Positions 55,603 to 64,000 of a stretch of 64,000 nt of DNA are shown in pieces. The DNA comes from Mycobacterium xenopi (lineage in GTDB: Bacteria > Actinomycetota > Actinomycetes > Mycobacteriales > Mycobacteriaceae), in assembly GCF_009936235.1 (NCBI RefSeq), contig NZ_AP022314.1, positions 1 to 64,000 of the forward strand, read 5' to 3'. The notes below the pieces were generated by a model, which was not told the origin of the DNA, made no database searches, and worked only from the letters and a program-made list of their open reading frames with translations. A program made the translations under genes and the position numbers. Each line of letters begins with the position of its first letter. Positions within the stretch are counted from its first letter, which is position 1.

Positions 55603-56022
55603 ATGCGCTACGTACGTGAGGAAACCGTTGACGCCCTCGCCGAGCGAGTGTGGCAGCTGCTCGTCGACGTGGAAAACTGGCCTACCTGGACCGCATCGAT
55701 GCGAGAAATCACCCGACTCGACGACGGTCCGCTGGCGGTAGGCAGCCGCGCCCGGGTGGTGCAGCCGAAAGGCCGGCCGACGGTGTGGACGGTGACCGAA
55801 CTGGAGCCCATGCGCACGTTCACCTGGGTGGCCAAACAACCGGGGCTCACCCTCGAAGCGGTGCACCGCATCGACGGCACCGGGCAGCAGGTGCGCACGA
55901 CGCTGGAGTTCATCGGCACGGGGCCGCTGGCGTGGTTGGGCTCGCTGCTGGCCGGCTCCCGGGTCCGGGCGTACCTCGACATGGAGAGTGCGGGCCTTAA
56001 GCGCGCCGCCGAGACGACCTGA
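55603..56022 (+). CDS. SRPBCC (polyketide cyclase/START-like) protein
   Basis: 139 residues: RYVREETVDALAERVWQLLVDVENWPTWTASM opens the SRPBCC fold, followed by GSRARVVQPKGRP strands and the long C-terminal helix YLDMESAGLKRAAET. Binds a hydrophobic ligand; its identity is unknown. It follows the sigma factor by 35 bases on the same strand with a GCGGAGG ribosome-binding site, so the two are likely co-transcribed. Convergent with the next gene. Confidence 0.85.
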   Translation: MRYVREETVDALAERVWQLLVDVENWPTWTASMREITRLDDGPLAVGSRARVVQPKGRPTVWTVTELEPMRTFTWVAKQPGLTLEAVHRIDGTGQQVRTTLEFIGTGPLAWLGSLLAGSRVRAYLDMESAGLKRAAETT

Positions 56023-56036
56023 CGGCCACGCCCTGG

Positions 56037-57179
56037 TCAGGTGGGGATTCGGTCCCGCGCGCCGTCGGGCCGCGACGCGAAATATTCGGCGACCGTGGCC
56101 GCGATCTCGAGAAATCGGCGCCGCGTGGCCGGGGCCATCTCGCGGCGCACGTCGATGACGCCGCCGGGCCGTAGATGCGGGTCGAAGGGAACTTCGACGA
56201 CCTTTTGCCCGCGGTCGACAAACTGGCGCGTCAGCACCGCGCGGGTGCGTTTGTCGGCGTGCCCGTCGGAGTCGTTGAGCACGACGACGCTGCGCCGCAA
56301 CAAACCGGTACGCCCGTGCTCGGCCAGCCATTCCATGGTTTGCGCGGCCGCCGAGGCGCCGTCCGCCCACGGCGACGACACCACGATCAGCGCATCCAGG
56401 TCGCGCAGCGCCTCCTGAGTGACCGGTGCGTCCATCGTCGACCCGCAGTCGACGACGGAGATGGTGAAATGACGGTCCAGTCGCAGCGCGGCCTCGCGGT
56501 AAATGGCCGGGTCGAGCACCCGACGACGCCCGGCGGGCGGGTCGCCGGCCAGCACGTACAGCCCGGCGGCGTTGGTGCCGACCCGGGCCCGCACGTCGGC
56601 AAACGACCGCAGATTCTTGTCCGCGGCCAGCTCCCAATACGAGCTTTCGGTGCGAGGGTCGATCCTGCTGGCAAGCCGCCCGAACGCGGTGTCGGCGTCG
56701 ACGGCGACGACGCGGTCCTGGCGGCGCAGTTCGGCGAAGATCGACCCGACGCTGGCCGCCACCGTGGTTTTGCCGACGCCGCCTTTGCCCAGCACCCCGA
56801 CCTTGTAGTTGCCGCGCAGGACCGCCTGGACGGCCGCTTCGAACCGGGCCTCCTGGCGCTCGTGAGCCGATGGGCCCAGGTTGACCAGGCCGCGGGTGGC
56901 CACCAGAACCAGGTGTCGCCAGCCGCGGCTGGGACGCGGACGCACCGGAGCGGCAACCGGGCCTGGCGCTGCCGGTCTCGGGGTGGGCGCCGGGTGGTGT
57001 GCAACGCCGGCTGGTCGCGGCTGCGCAGGTGTGACCGTCGGGCGGGGGCGACCGGGCGGGTAGGCCGGCAGCGGCATGGTCTGCTGGTCCTTGTGCTCAG
57101 GCTGCGGCGGGTGCGTGGCCCGACGGTCGACCGGGCCAGACCGCAGCCGCTCCATCAAGAAGTCGTCACGCTCGGTCAT
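56037..57179 (-). CDS. MinD/ParA-like ATPase with proline-rich N-terminus (Rv3860-like)
   Basis: 380 residues from ATG 57179. Residues 1-95 are Pro/Arg-rich and probably disordered. The ATPase domain has GVLGKGGVGKTTVAA (about 130), AVDADTAFGRLASRID, SVVDCGSTMD and the FDPHLRPGGVIDV motif shared with the ESX-2 ATPase at 47051, placing it in the EspI-like group. It is divergent from gltB, exactly as Rv3860 is in M. tuberculosis. Role unknown. Start selected over the upstream in-frame ATG because a GGGAAA-type ribosome-binding site precedes it. Confidence 0.85.
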   Translation of the reverse strand: MTERDDFLMERLRSGPVDRRATHPPQPEHKDQQTMPLPAYPPGRPRPTVTPAQPRPAGVAHHPAPTPRPAAPGPVAAPVRPRPSRGWRHLVLVATRGLVNLGPSAHERQEARFEAAVQAVLRGNYKVGVLGKGGVGKTTVAASVGSIFAELRRQDRVVAVDADTAFGRLASRIDPRTESSYWELAADKNLRSFADVRARVGTNAAGLYVLAGDPPAGRRRVLDPAIYREAALRLDRHFTISVVDCGSTMDAPVTQEALRDLDALIVVSSPWADGASAAAQTMEWLAEHGRTGLLRRSVVVLNDSDGHADKRTRAVLTRQFVDRGQKVVEVPFDPHLRPGGVIDVRREMAPATRRRFLEIAATVAEYFASRPDGARDRIPT

Positions 57180-57781
57180 GAGTTTCCCGCGTATGGCTCG
57201 GTACCGAAGGACCCTGCGGCCCACCGGCAACATAGGACATGCGACCTAGTATCCCGGCCCGTCTTTTACGCAAACTTGGCAGCCATGCCGACGGGTCTTC
57301 GGCATCGAGGCAGTGGCCGGCTTAATCGGCCACGTCACGCCCATCTGGCACAGTTGTGACGGACCGGTCATCGCGGCCGCGGTGAGCCGCCGGTCACAGC
57401 AAACCGCAAAGAACCGACGAGCCAATCCCGGTGGTGCGGCAAATAAGAGCCAGCACTGCCTACTCTGCAGACACCCAACATGACCGGCAACGCCTTCGGA
57501 TTGCCACAAGCTCGTCGGCGTAACCCGCCCAACCGACGGGTTACTATTGACGAAGTTGGCATGTCAGGCGGTTTTTGTCATATCGTTTTACGACTTGTCG
57601 AGACCGGGTACAGGGCCACCGTTCAGCGTTGCACGGACGCATCCCCTGACCGGATCATCACCTCTGGGTGACCACCGAATCGACAAGGCCGAAGGAGCTT
57701 AGCCCGCAATCTGAAGGGGTGCGGCACCGACGGAGCCGTTCATATGCCGCGCAGAAAGTATTGGTGAAGGGTCAGGTGGGA
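57180..57781. promoter_or_regulatory. Divergent ATPase-gltB intergenic region with 8-base palindrome
   Basis: About 600 bases with no convincing gene. GTAACCCG (57520-57527) and CGGGTTAC (57537-57544) form a perfect 8-base inverted repeat around a 9-base spacer, a likely operator or RNA hairpin. TTGACG at 57547-57552 just after it could be a -35, but no clear -10 follows. A GTG at 57668 opens the gltB frame early (38 extra codons without conserved sequence). The remainder shows nothing recognisable. Confidence 0.5.
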
Positions 57782-60700
57782 ATGGCGCCCAACCGCGTCG
57801 GGCTGTACAACCCCGCGTTCGAGCACGACTCGTGCGGGGTGGCCATGGTCGTGGACATGCATGGCCGCCGTAGCCGCGACATCGTCGACAAGGCGATCAC
57901 CGCGCTGCTGAACCTCGAGCACCGCGGCGCTCAAGGCGCCGAGCCACACAGCGGGGACGGCGCCGGAATCATGATCCAGGTTCCCGACCGGTTCCTGCGC
58001 TCGGTGGTGGAGTTCGAGTTGCCGCCCGCCGGCAGCTATGCCACCGGTATCGCGTTTTTGCCGCAGTCTTCCAAAGACGCCGCGGCCGCGTGTGCGGCGG
58101 TGGAGAAGATCGTCGAAGCCGAGGGGCTGCAAGTGCTCGGCTGGCGAGACGTGCCCACCGACGACTCTTCGCTGGGCGCGCTGTCCCGCGACGCGATGCC
58201 CACGTTCCGGCAGCTGTTCATCGCCGGGGCCTCGGGTATGACGCTGGAGCGGCGCGCGTATGTGATCCGCAAACGTGCCGAACACGAGCTGGGCACCAAG
58301 GGCCCCGGCCAGGACGGTCCCGGTCGCGAAACCGTCTATTTCCCGAGCCTTTCCGGTCAGACGTTCGTCTATAAGGGCATGTTGACCACGCCGCAGCTCA
58401 AGGCGTTCTACCTTGATCTGCAAGACGACCGGTTGGAAAGCGCGCTGGGCATAGTGCATTCGCGGTTTTCCACCAACACTTTCCCGTCGTGGCCGCTGGC
58501 GCATCCGTACCGGCGCATCGCGCACAACGGCGAGATCAACACCGTCACCGGCAACGAGAACTGGATGCGTGCCCGGGAGGCGCTGGTCAAGACCGATATT
58601 TTCGGCTCGTACGACGACGTGCAGAAGCTGTTTCCGATCTGCACCCGCGGCGGCTCGGACACCGCACGCTTCGACGAAGTGCTGGAGTTTTTGCACCTGG
58701 GTGGACGCAGCCTGGCCCACGCGGTGCTGATGATGATCCCAGAGGCGTGGGAGCGCCACGAATCGATGGACCCCGCGCGGCGCGCCTTCTACCAGTATCA
58801 CGCCTCACTGATGGAGCCGTGGGACGGGCCGCGTCGATGACGTTCACCGACGGCACCGTGGTGGGCGCGGTGCTCGACCGCAACGGCCTGCGGCCGTCGC
58901 GGATTTGGGTCACCGACGACGGCCTGGTCGTGATGGCCTCCGAGGCCGGGGTGCTCGACCTCGACCCGTCGAAGGTAGTCCGCCGGATGCGGCTGCAACC
59001 GGGCCGCATGTTCTTGGTCGACACCGCGCAGGGCCGCATCGTCGATGACGAGGAGATCAAGGCCGAGCTGGCCGCCCAGCACCCCTACCAGGAATGGCTC
59101 GACAGGGGCCTGATCCCGCTCGACAAACTGCCGCAAGGCAACTACGTGCGGATGCCGCACCACCGAGTTGTCTTGCGCCAGTTGATGTTCGGCTACACCT
59201 ACGAAGAGCTTAACCTGCTGGTCGCTCCGATGGCGCGCACCGGCGCCGAGCCGATCGGGTCGATGGGCACCGACACCCCGGTCGCGGTGCTCTCGCATCG
59301 GCCCCGGATGCTGTTCGACTACTTCCACCAGCTGTTCGCCCAGGTGACCAACCCTCCGCTGGACGCCATCCGCGAAGAGGTGGTGACCAGCCTGCAGCAC
59401 ACCATCGGGCCGGAAGGCGACCTGCTCAACCCGGACGAGAAATCCTGTCACCAGATCCAGTTGTCGCAGCCCATCCTGCGTAACCACGAGCTGGCCAAGC
59501 TGGTCAACCTCGATCCCGACGTGGAAGTCAACGGCCGACGGCTGGACTTGCGCTCCAAGGTCATTCGCTGCTTGTACCCGGTCGCCGAGGGCGGCGCCGG
59601 GCTGAAAGCCGCGCTTGACGAGGTGCGTTCGCAGACATCGGCGGCGATCGCCGACGGCGCGCGCATCATTATCCTCTCCGATCGCGAGTCCGACGAGACG
59701 ATGGCCCCGATCCCGTCGCTGCTTGCCGTCTCCGCGGTGCACCACCATCTGGTGCGGGAACGCACCCGCACCCAGGTCGGGCTGGTTGTCGAGTCCGGTG
59801 ACGCCCGCGAGGTGCACCACATGGCCATGCTGCTCGGCTTCGGGGCGGCCGCAATCAACCCGTACATGGCGTTCGAGTCGATCGAGGACATGCTCGATCG
59901 GGGTGTCCTGGAAAACCTCGACCGCGAGACCGCGCTGCGCAACTACATCAAGGCCGCCGGCAAGGGCGTGCTCAAAGTGATGTCGAAGATGGGTATTTCG
60001 ACGTTGGCTTCCTACACCGGCGCACAGTTGTTCCAGGCGGTCGGCATCTCCGAAGAGGTGCTCGACGAGTACTTCACCGGGCTGACCTGTCCCACCGGTG
60101 GCATCACCCTCGACGACATCGCTGCCGACGTCGCGGCCCGCCACTCGTTGGCGTTTCTGGACCGGGCACGCGAGCGCGCCCATCGCGAGCTCGAGGTGGG
60201 CGGGGAATACCAGTGGCGCCGGGAGGGCGAATACCACCTGTTCAACCCGGACACGGTGTTCAAGCTGCAGCATTCCACCCGCACCGGGCAGTACAAGATC
60301 TTCAAGGAGTACACCAAGCTGGTCGATGACCAAAGTGAGCGGATGGCGTCGCTTCGCGGGCTGCTGAAGTTCAAAGCCGGTGTGCGCCCGCCGGTTCCGC
60401 TAGAGGAAGTCGAACCGGCCAGTGAGATCGTCAAGCGCTTCGCGACCGGGGCGATGAGCTACGGCTCGATCTCCGCCGAGGCCCACGAGACCCTGGCGAT
60501 CGCGATGAACCGGCTGGGCGGGCGGTCGAACTGCGGTGAGGGCGGCGAGCATGTCAGCCGCTACGAGCGTGACCCGAACGGCGACTGGCGCCGCAGCGCG
60601 ATCAAACAGGTCGCCTCGGCTCGGTTCGGCGTCACCTCGGACTACCTGACCAACTGCACCGACATTCAGATCAAGATGGCCCAGGGTGCGAAACCCGGTG

Positions 60701-62364
60701 AGGGCGGCCAGCTTCCGGGCGGCAAGGTGTACCCGTGGATCGCTGAGGTGCGCCACTCCACACCCGGAGTGGGATTGATCTCCCCGCCGCCGCACCACGA
60801 CATCTATTCCATCGAGGACCTGGCCCAGCTGATCTACGACCTGAAGAACGCCAACCCGCAGGCCCGCATCCACGTGAAATTGGTGTCCGAGGTCGGGGTG
60901 GGCACGGTGGCCGCGGGGGTGTCCAAGGCCCACGCCGACGTGGTGCTGATCTCCGGGCACGACGGCGGCACCGGGGCGACGCCGCTGACGTCGATGAAGC
61001 ACGCCGGCGCGCCGTGGGAGCTCGGCCTGGCCGAGACACAACAAACGTTGCTGCTCAACGGGTTACGCGACCGGATCGTGGTGCAGGTCGACGGCCAGCT
61101 CAAGACCGGCCGCGACGTGATGATCGCCGCGCTGCTCGGCGCCGAGGAATTCGGGTTCGCCACCGCGCCGCTGGTGGTGTCTGGCTGCGTCATGATGCGC
61201 GTCTGCCACCTGGACACCTGCCCGGTCGGGGTGGCCACCCAGAACCCGGTGCTTCGACAGCGATTTACCGGCAAGCCCGAGTTCGTCGAGAACTTCTTCA
61301 TGTTCGTCGCCGAAGAAGTCCGGGAATATATGGCCCAGCTAGGCTTTCGCACCCTCAACGAAGCGGTCGGCCAAGTGAACGCGCTGGACACCACGCTGGC
61401 GCGGGCGCACTGGAAGGCCCATAAGCTCGATTTGACGCCGATACTGCACGAGCCGGAGTCGGCGTTTATGAACCAGGACCTCTACTGCAGCTCAAGCCAG
61501 GATCACGGGCTGGACAAAGCGCTGGATCAGCAGCTGATCGTGATGAGCCGCGAGGCGCTGGACTCCGGCACGCCGGTGCGGTTCTCCACCACGATTTCCA
61601 ACGTCAACCGCACGGTGGGAACCATGCTCGGCCATGAGGTGACGAAAGCCTATGGCGGCCAAGGCCTGCCCGACGGGACCATCGACATCGCGTTCGACGG
61701 GTCGGCGGGCAACAGCTTCGGAGCGTTCGTGCCCAGGGGCATCACGCTGCGGGTCTACGGGGACGCCAACGACTACGTCGGCAAAGGTCTCTCCGGAGGT
61801 CGAATCGTGGTACGGCCCTCCGACAATGCGCCGGACGACTATGTTGCCGAGGACAACATCATCGGCGGCAACGTGATCCTGTTTGGCGCCACCAGCGGCG
61901 AGGCCTTCCTGCGCGGGGTGGTCGGTGAACGGTTCGCGGTCCGTAACTCCGGAGCCCACGCGGTCGTCGAAGGCGTCGGTGACCATGGCTGCGAGTACAT
62001 GACCGGCGGCAAGGTCGTCATCCTCGGCCGCACCGGGCGCAACTTCGCGGCCGGGATGTCGGGCGGTGTGGCCTACGTCTACGACCCGGACGGCGCGCTG
62101 CCGGGCAACCTCAACACCGAAATGGTGGAACTGGAAAGCCTCGACCAGGACGACCTGGACTGGCTGCATGGCATGATCCAGGCCCACGTCGACAATACCG
62201 ATTCGGCGGTGGGGCAACGCATTCTGTCCGACTGGGCGGGGGAGCAGCGGCACTTTGTCAAGGTGATGCCGCTCGACTACAAGCGTGTGCTGCAAGCGAT
62301 CGCCGACGCTGAGCGGGACGGCACCGACGTCGACCAGGCAATCATGGCGGCCGCGCATGGCTGA
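57782..62364 (+). pseudogene. gltB: Glutamate synthase large subunit, apparently frameshifted
   Basis: GOGAT alpha subunit: uses glutamine and 2-oxoglutarate to make two glutamates. From ATG 57782 (MAPNRVGLYNPAFEHDSCGV) a 17-residue propeptide precedes the nucleophile Cys18 of the Ntn amidotransferase. The frame ends at GPRR-stop (58838-58840) and resumes in the +1-shifted frame as ASMTFTDGTVVGAVLDRNGL. One missing G near 58831 explains it; restoring it gives 1527 codons, the length of M. tuberculosis GltB. Later parts are intact: FMN/synthase domain with GHDGGTGATPLTS, Fe-S cysteines in CVMMRVCHLDTCPVGVATQ, and the C-terminal beta-helix. Overlaps gltD by 8 bases. Confidence 0.93.
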
Positions 62365-63823
62365 TCCGACGGGTTTTCTGAAGTACACCCGCCGGGAGTT
62401 GCCCAAGCGCCGCCCGGTGGAGTTGCGTCTGCGCGACTGGCGCGAGGTCTACGAGGACTTCGACCGGGATGTGCTTCGGCAGCAGGCCACCCGGTGCATG
62501 GATTGCGGGATTCCCTTCTGCCACAACGGATGTCCGTTAGGCAACTTGATTCCGGAATGGAATGATCTGGTACGGCGGGGGCGTTGGCGAGACGCGATCG
62601 AACGGCTGCACGCCACCAACAACTTTCCTGACTTCACCGGGCGGCTGTGCCCGGCGCCGTGCGAGCCGGCTTGCGTGCTCGGGATTAACCAGGATCCGGT
62701 GACGATCAAACAGATCGAGCTGGAGATCATCGACAAGGCCTTCGAGGAAGGCTGGGTGGTCCCGCTGCCGCCGGACAAGCTGACCGGAAAGACGGTCGCC
62801 GTGGTCGGCTCGGGTCCCGCGGGCCTGGCCGCCGCACAGCAACTGACCCGCGCCGGGCATGGTGTCACCGTCTTCGAACGCGATGACCGCATCGGCGGGC
62901 TGCTGCGCTACGGCATTCCCGAGTTCAAGATGGAAAAGCGCCACCTCAACCGTCGGCTCGAGCAAATGAAAGCCGAGGGCACCGAGTTTCGCCCGGGCGT
63001 CAACGTCGGCGTCGACATCAGCGCCGATCAACTGCGCGCCGACTTCGACGCGGTGGTGCTGGCCGGCGGCGCCACCGCGTGGCGCGAGCTGCCGATTCCC
63101 GGCCGTGACTTGGACGGCATCCACCAGGCGATGGAATATCTGCCGTGGGCCAACCGGGTGCAGGAAGGCGACGACGTGCTCGGCCCGGACGGAGAGCCGC
63201 CGATCACCGCCAAAGGCAAGAAGGTGGTCATCATCGGCGGCGGGGACACCGGCGCCGACTGTTTGGGCACGGTGCACCGGCAAGGCGCGATCAGCGTGCA
63301 CCAGTTCGAGATCATGCCGCGTCCACCTGACACGCGCGCCGAGTCGACACCCTGGCCGACCTACCCGCTGATGTACCGGGTCTCGGCGGCCCACGAGGAA
63401 GGCGGCGAGCGGGTGTTCTCGGTCAACACCGAGGAATTCGTGGGCCGCGACGGGCACGTCACCGCGCTCAGGGCGCACGAGGTGCGCATGCAAGACGGCA
63501 AGTTCGTCAAGGTCGAGGGCACCGATTTCGAACTGGAAGCCGACTTAGTGTTGCTGGCCATGGGCTTCGTCGGGCCTGAAAAATCGGCCCTGCTCGCCGA
63601 CCTCGGGGTCGAGTTCAACGAACGCGGGAACGTCGCACGCGGCGACGACTTCGAGACCTCGGTGCCCGGTGTGTTCGTTGCCGGCGACATGGGCCGCGGC
63701 CAGTCGTTGATCGTGTGGGCCATCGCTGAGGGCCGGGCCGCCGCCGCAGCCGTGGACCGCTATCTGATGGGGCACAGCGCCCTGCCGGCACCCATCAAGC
63801 CGACCGCCGCGCCACAACGTTAG
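62357..63823 (+). CDS. gltD: Glutamate synthase small subunit
   Basis: 488 residues, the same as M. tuberculosis GltD. N-terminal 4Fe-4S-binding region with CMDCGIPFCHNGCPLGN and CPAPCEPACVLG, FAD-binding GSGPAGLAAAQQL (about 153) and NADPH-binding GGGDTGADC (about 297), then AMGFVGPE and the C-terminal GVFVAGDMGRGQSLIVWAI. Passes electrons from NADPH to GltB. ATG 62357 overlaps the end of gltB, so the two are translationally coupled. Confidence 0.97.
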   Translation: MADPTGFLKYTRRELPKRRPVELRLRDWREVYEDFDRDVLRQQATRCMDCGIPFCHNGCPLGNLIPEWNDLVRRGRWRDAIERLHATNNFPDFTGRLCPAPCEPACVLGINQDPVTIKQIELEIIDKAFEEGWVVPLPPDKLTGKTVAVVGSGPAGLAAAQQLTRAGHGVTVFERDDRIGGLLRYGIPEFKMEKRHLNRRLEQMKAEGTEFRPGVNVGVDISADQLRADFDAVVLAGGATAWRELPIPGRDLDGIHQAMEYLPWANRVQEGDDVLGPDGEPPITAKGKKVVIIGGGDTGADCLGTVHRQGAISVHQFEIMPRPPDTRAESTPWPTYPLMYRVSAAHEEGGERVFSVNTEEFVGRDGHVTALRAHEVRMQDGKFVKVEGTDFELEADLVLLAMGFVGPEKSALLADLGVEFNERGNVARGDDFETSVPGVFVAGDMGRGQSLIVWAIAEGRAAAAAVDRYLMGHSALPAPIKPTAAPQR

Positions 63824-63977
63824 TCACGTCCACCTCACCAGAATCACCAGAAACATGCCGTGATTGCGTCGGCGCGTCTTCCAGCGTTTGCCAGCAAAGG
63901 GGTGTGTAATGGCCGGATGTGGGCGCTACACTCGTTGTAGACCCAGGTTCAGTTGACCGATTGCAGGAGTGATTCCC
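63824..63977 (+). promoter_or_regulatory. Promoter region of the gene entering the window's right edge
   Basis: A TACACT -10-like hexamer at 63927-63932 lies about 45 bases before a GTG start with AGGAG 9-13 bases upstream. No good -35. Nothing else recognisable. Confidence 0.35.
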
Positions 63978-64000
63978 GTGCATATCAACCTCATACCTCG
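63978..64000 (+). CDS. Start of an unidentified gene (truncated by window end)
   Basis: GTG at 63978 after GCAGGAGTGATTCCC opens VHINLIP and then leaves the window. Too short to identify. Confidence 0.35.

Noticed and set aside
57520..57544. GlnR binding site upstream of gltB
   Set aside because: The two halves do not show the GTnAC-N6-GnAAC arrangement.
57480..57671. 63-codon ORF upstream of gltB
   Set aside because: No ribosome-binding site, no conserved pattern, and it crosses the palindrome.
58821..58845. Programmed ribosomal frameshift in gltB
   Set aside because: No slippery sequence, and other mycobacteria encode a single uninterrupted gltB.

Overview
The window is chromosomal DNA from a slow-growing mycobacterium and starts inside dnaA (the first ~50 codons lie outside). 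Gene order dnaA-oriC-dnaN-recF-dciA-gyrB-gyrA, the high GC content and the ESX/PE/PPE genes show the genus. GyrA carries a 198-residue mini-intein that matches, as far as I can recall the sequence, the Mycobacterium xenopi GyrA (Mxe) intein, so M. xenopi or a very close relative is the best assignment. All Rv numbers below are M. tuberculosis H37Rv counterparts recalled from memory, not search results.

Layout. 1-11.1 kb: replication initiation and gyrase (dnaA, oriC, dnaN, recF, dciA, gyrB, gyrA with intein, a DUF3566 membrane protein). 11.2-11.6 kb: tRNA-Ile, a 43-codon membrane ORF, a tRNA-Ala gene with a ruined 3' half, and a second, divergent but foldable tRNA-Ala(TGC). 11.7-16.0 kb: an accessory island not present at this place in M. 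tuberculosis: EspC-like protein, large WXG-type protein with a glycine-zipper C-terminus, polytopic membrane protein, and a decayed ISL3-family insertion sequence. 16-29.2 kb: conserved cell-division and cell-wall block (cwsA, ppiA, a PH-domain protein, crgA, a DUF881 protein, trpG/pabA) and the minus-strand operon fhaA-fhaB-pstP-rodA-pbpA-pknA-pknB, which couples Ser/Thr phosphorylation to peptidoglycan synthesis.

29.4-37 kb: leuT, a GNAT protein, whiB5 and an Rv0023-Rv0030-like cluster. Several proteins in it, including an NlpC/P60 hydrolase, share an N-terminal helical module with the lytic transglycosylase that opens the next block. 37-54.6 kb: a complete ESX-2 type VII secretion locus (SLT protein, eccB2, eccC2, PE, PPE, esxD, esxC, espG2, MinD-like ATPase, eccD2, mycP2, eccE2, eccA2). 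54.6-57.2 kb: an ECF sigma factor with its own candidate leaderless promoter, an SRPBCC protein and a MinD-like ATPase. 57.2-63.8 kb: gltB-gltD (glutamate synthase).

Two large-scale points stand out. First, Rv0030-like and Rv3896c-like genes are adjacent here, whereas in M. tuberculosis they lie on opposite sides of oriC; an inversion spanning the origin explains this. Second, ESX-1, which in M. tuberculosis lies between eccA2 and the Rv3860/gltB pair, is absent from that position. Three conserved genes carry apparent lesions (in-frame TGA in the Rv0012 homologue, single-base frameshifts in fhaA and gltB), so sequence errors in this assembly must be considered.
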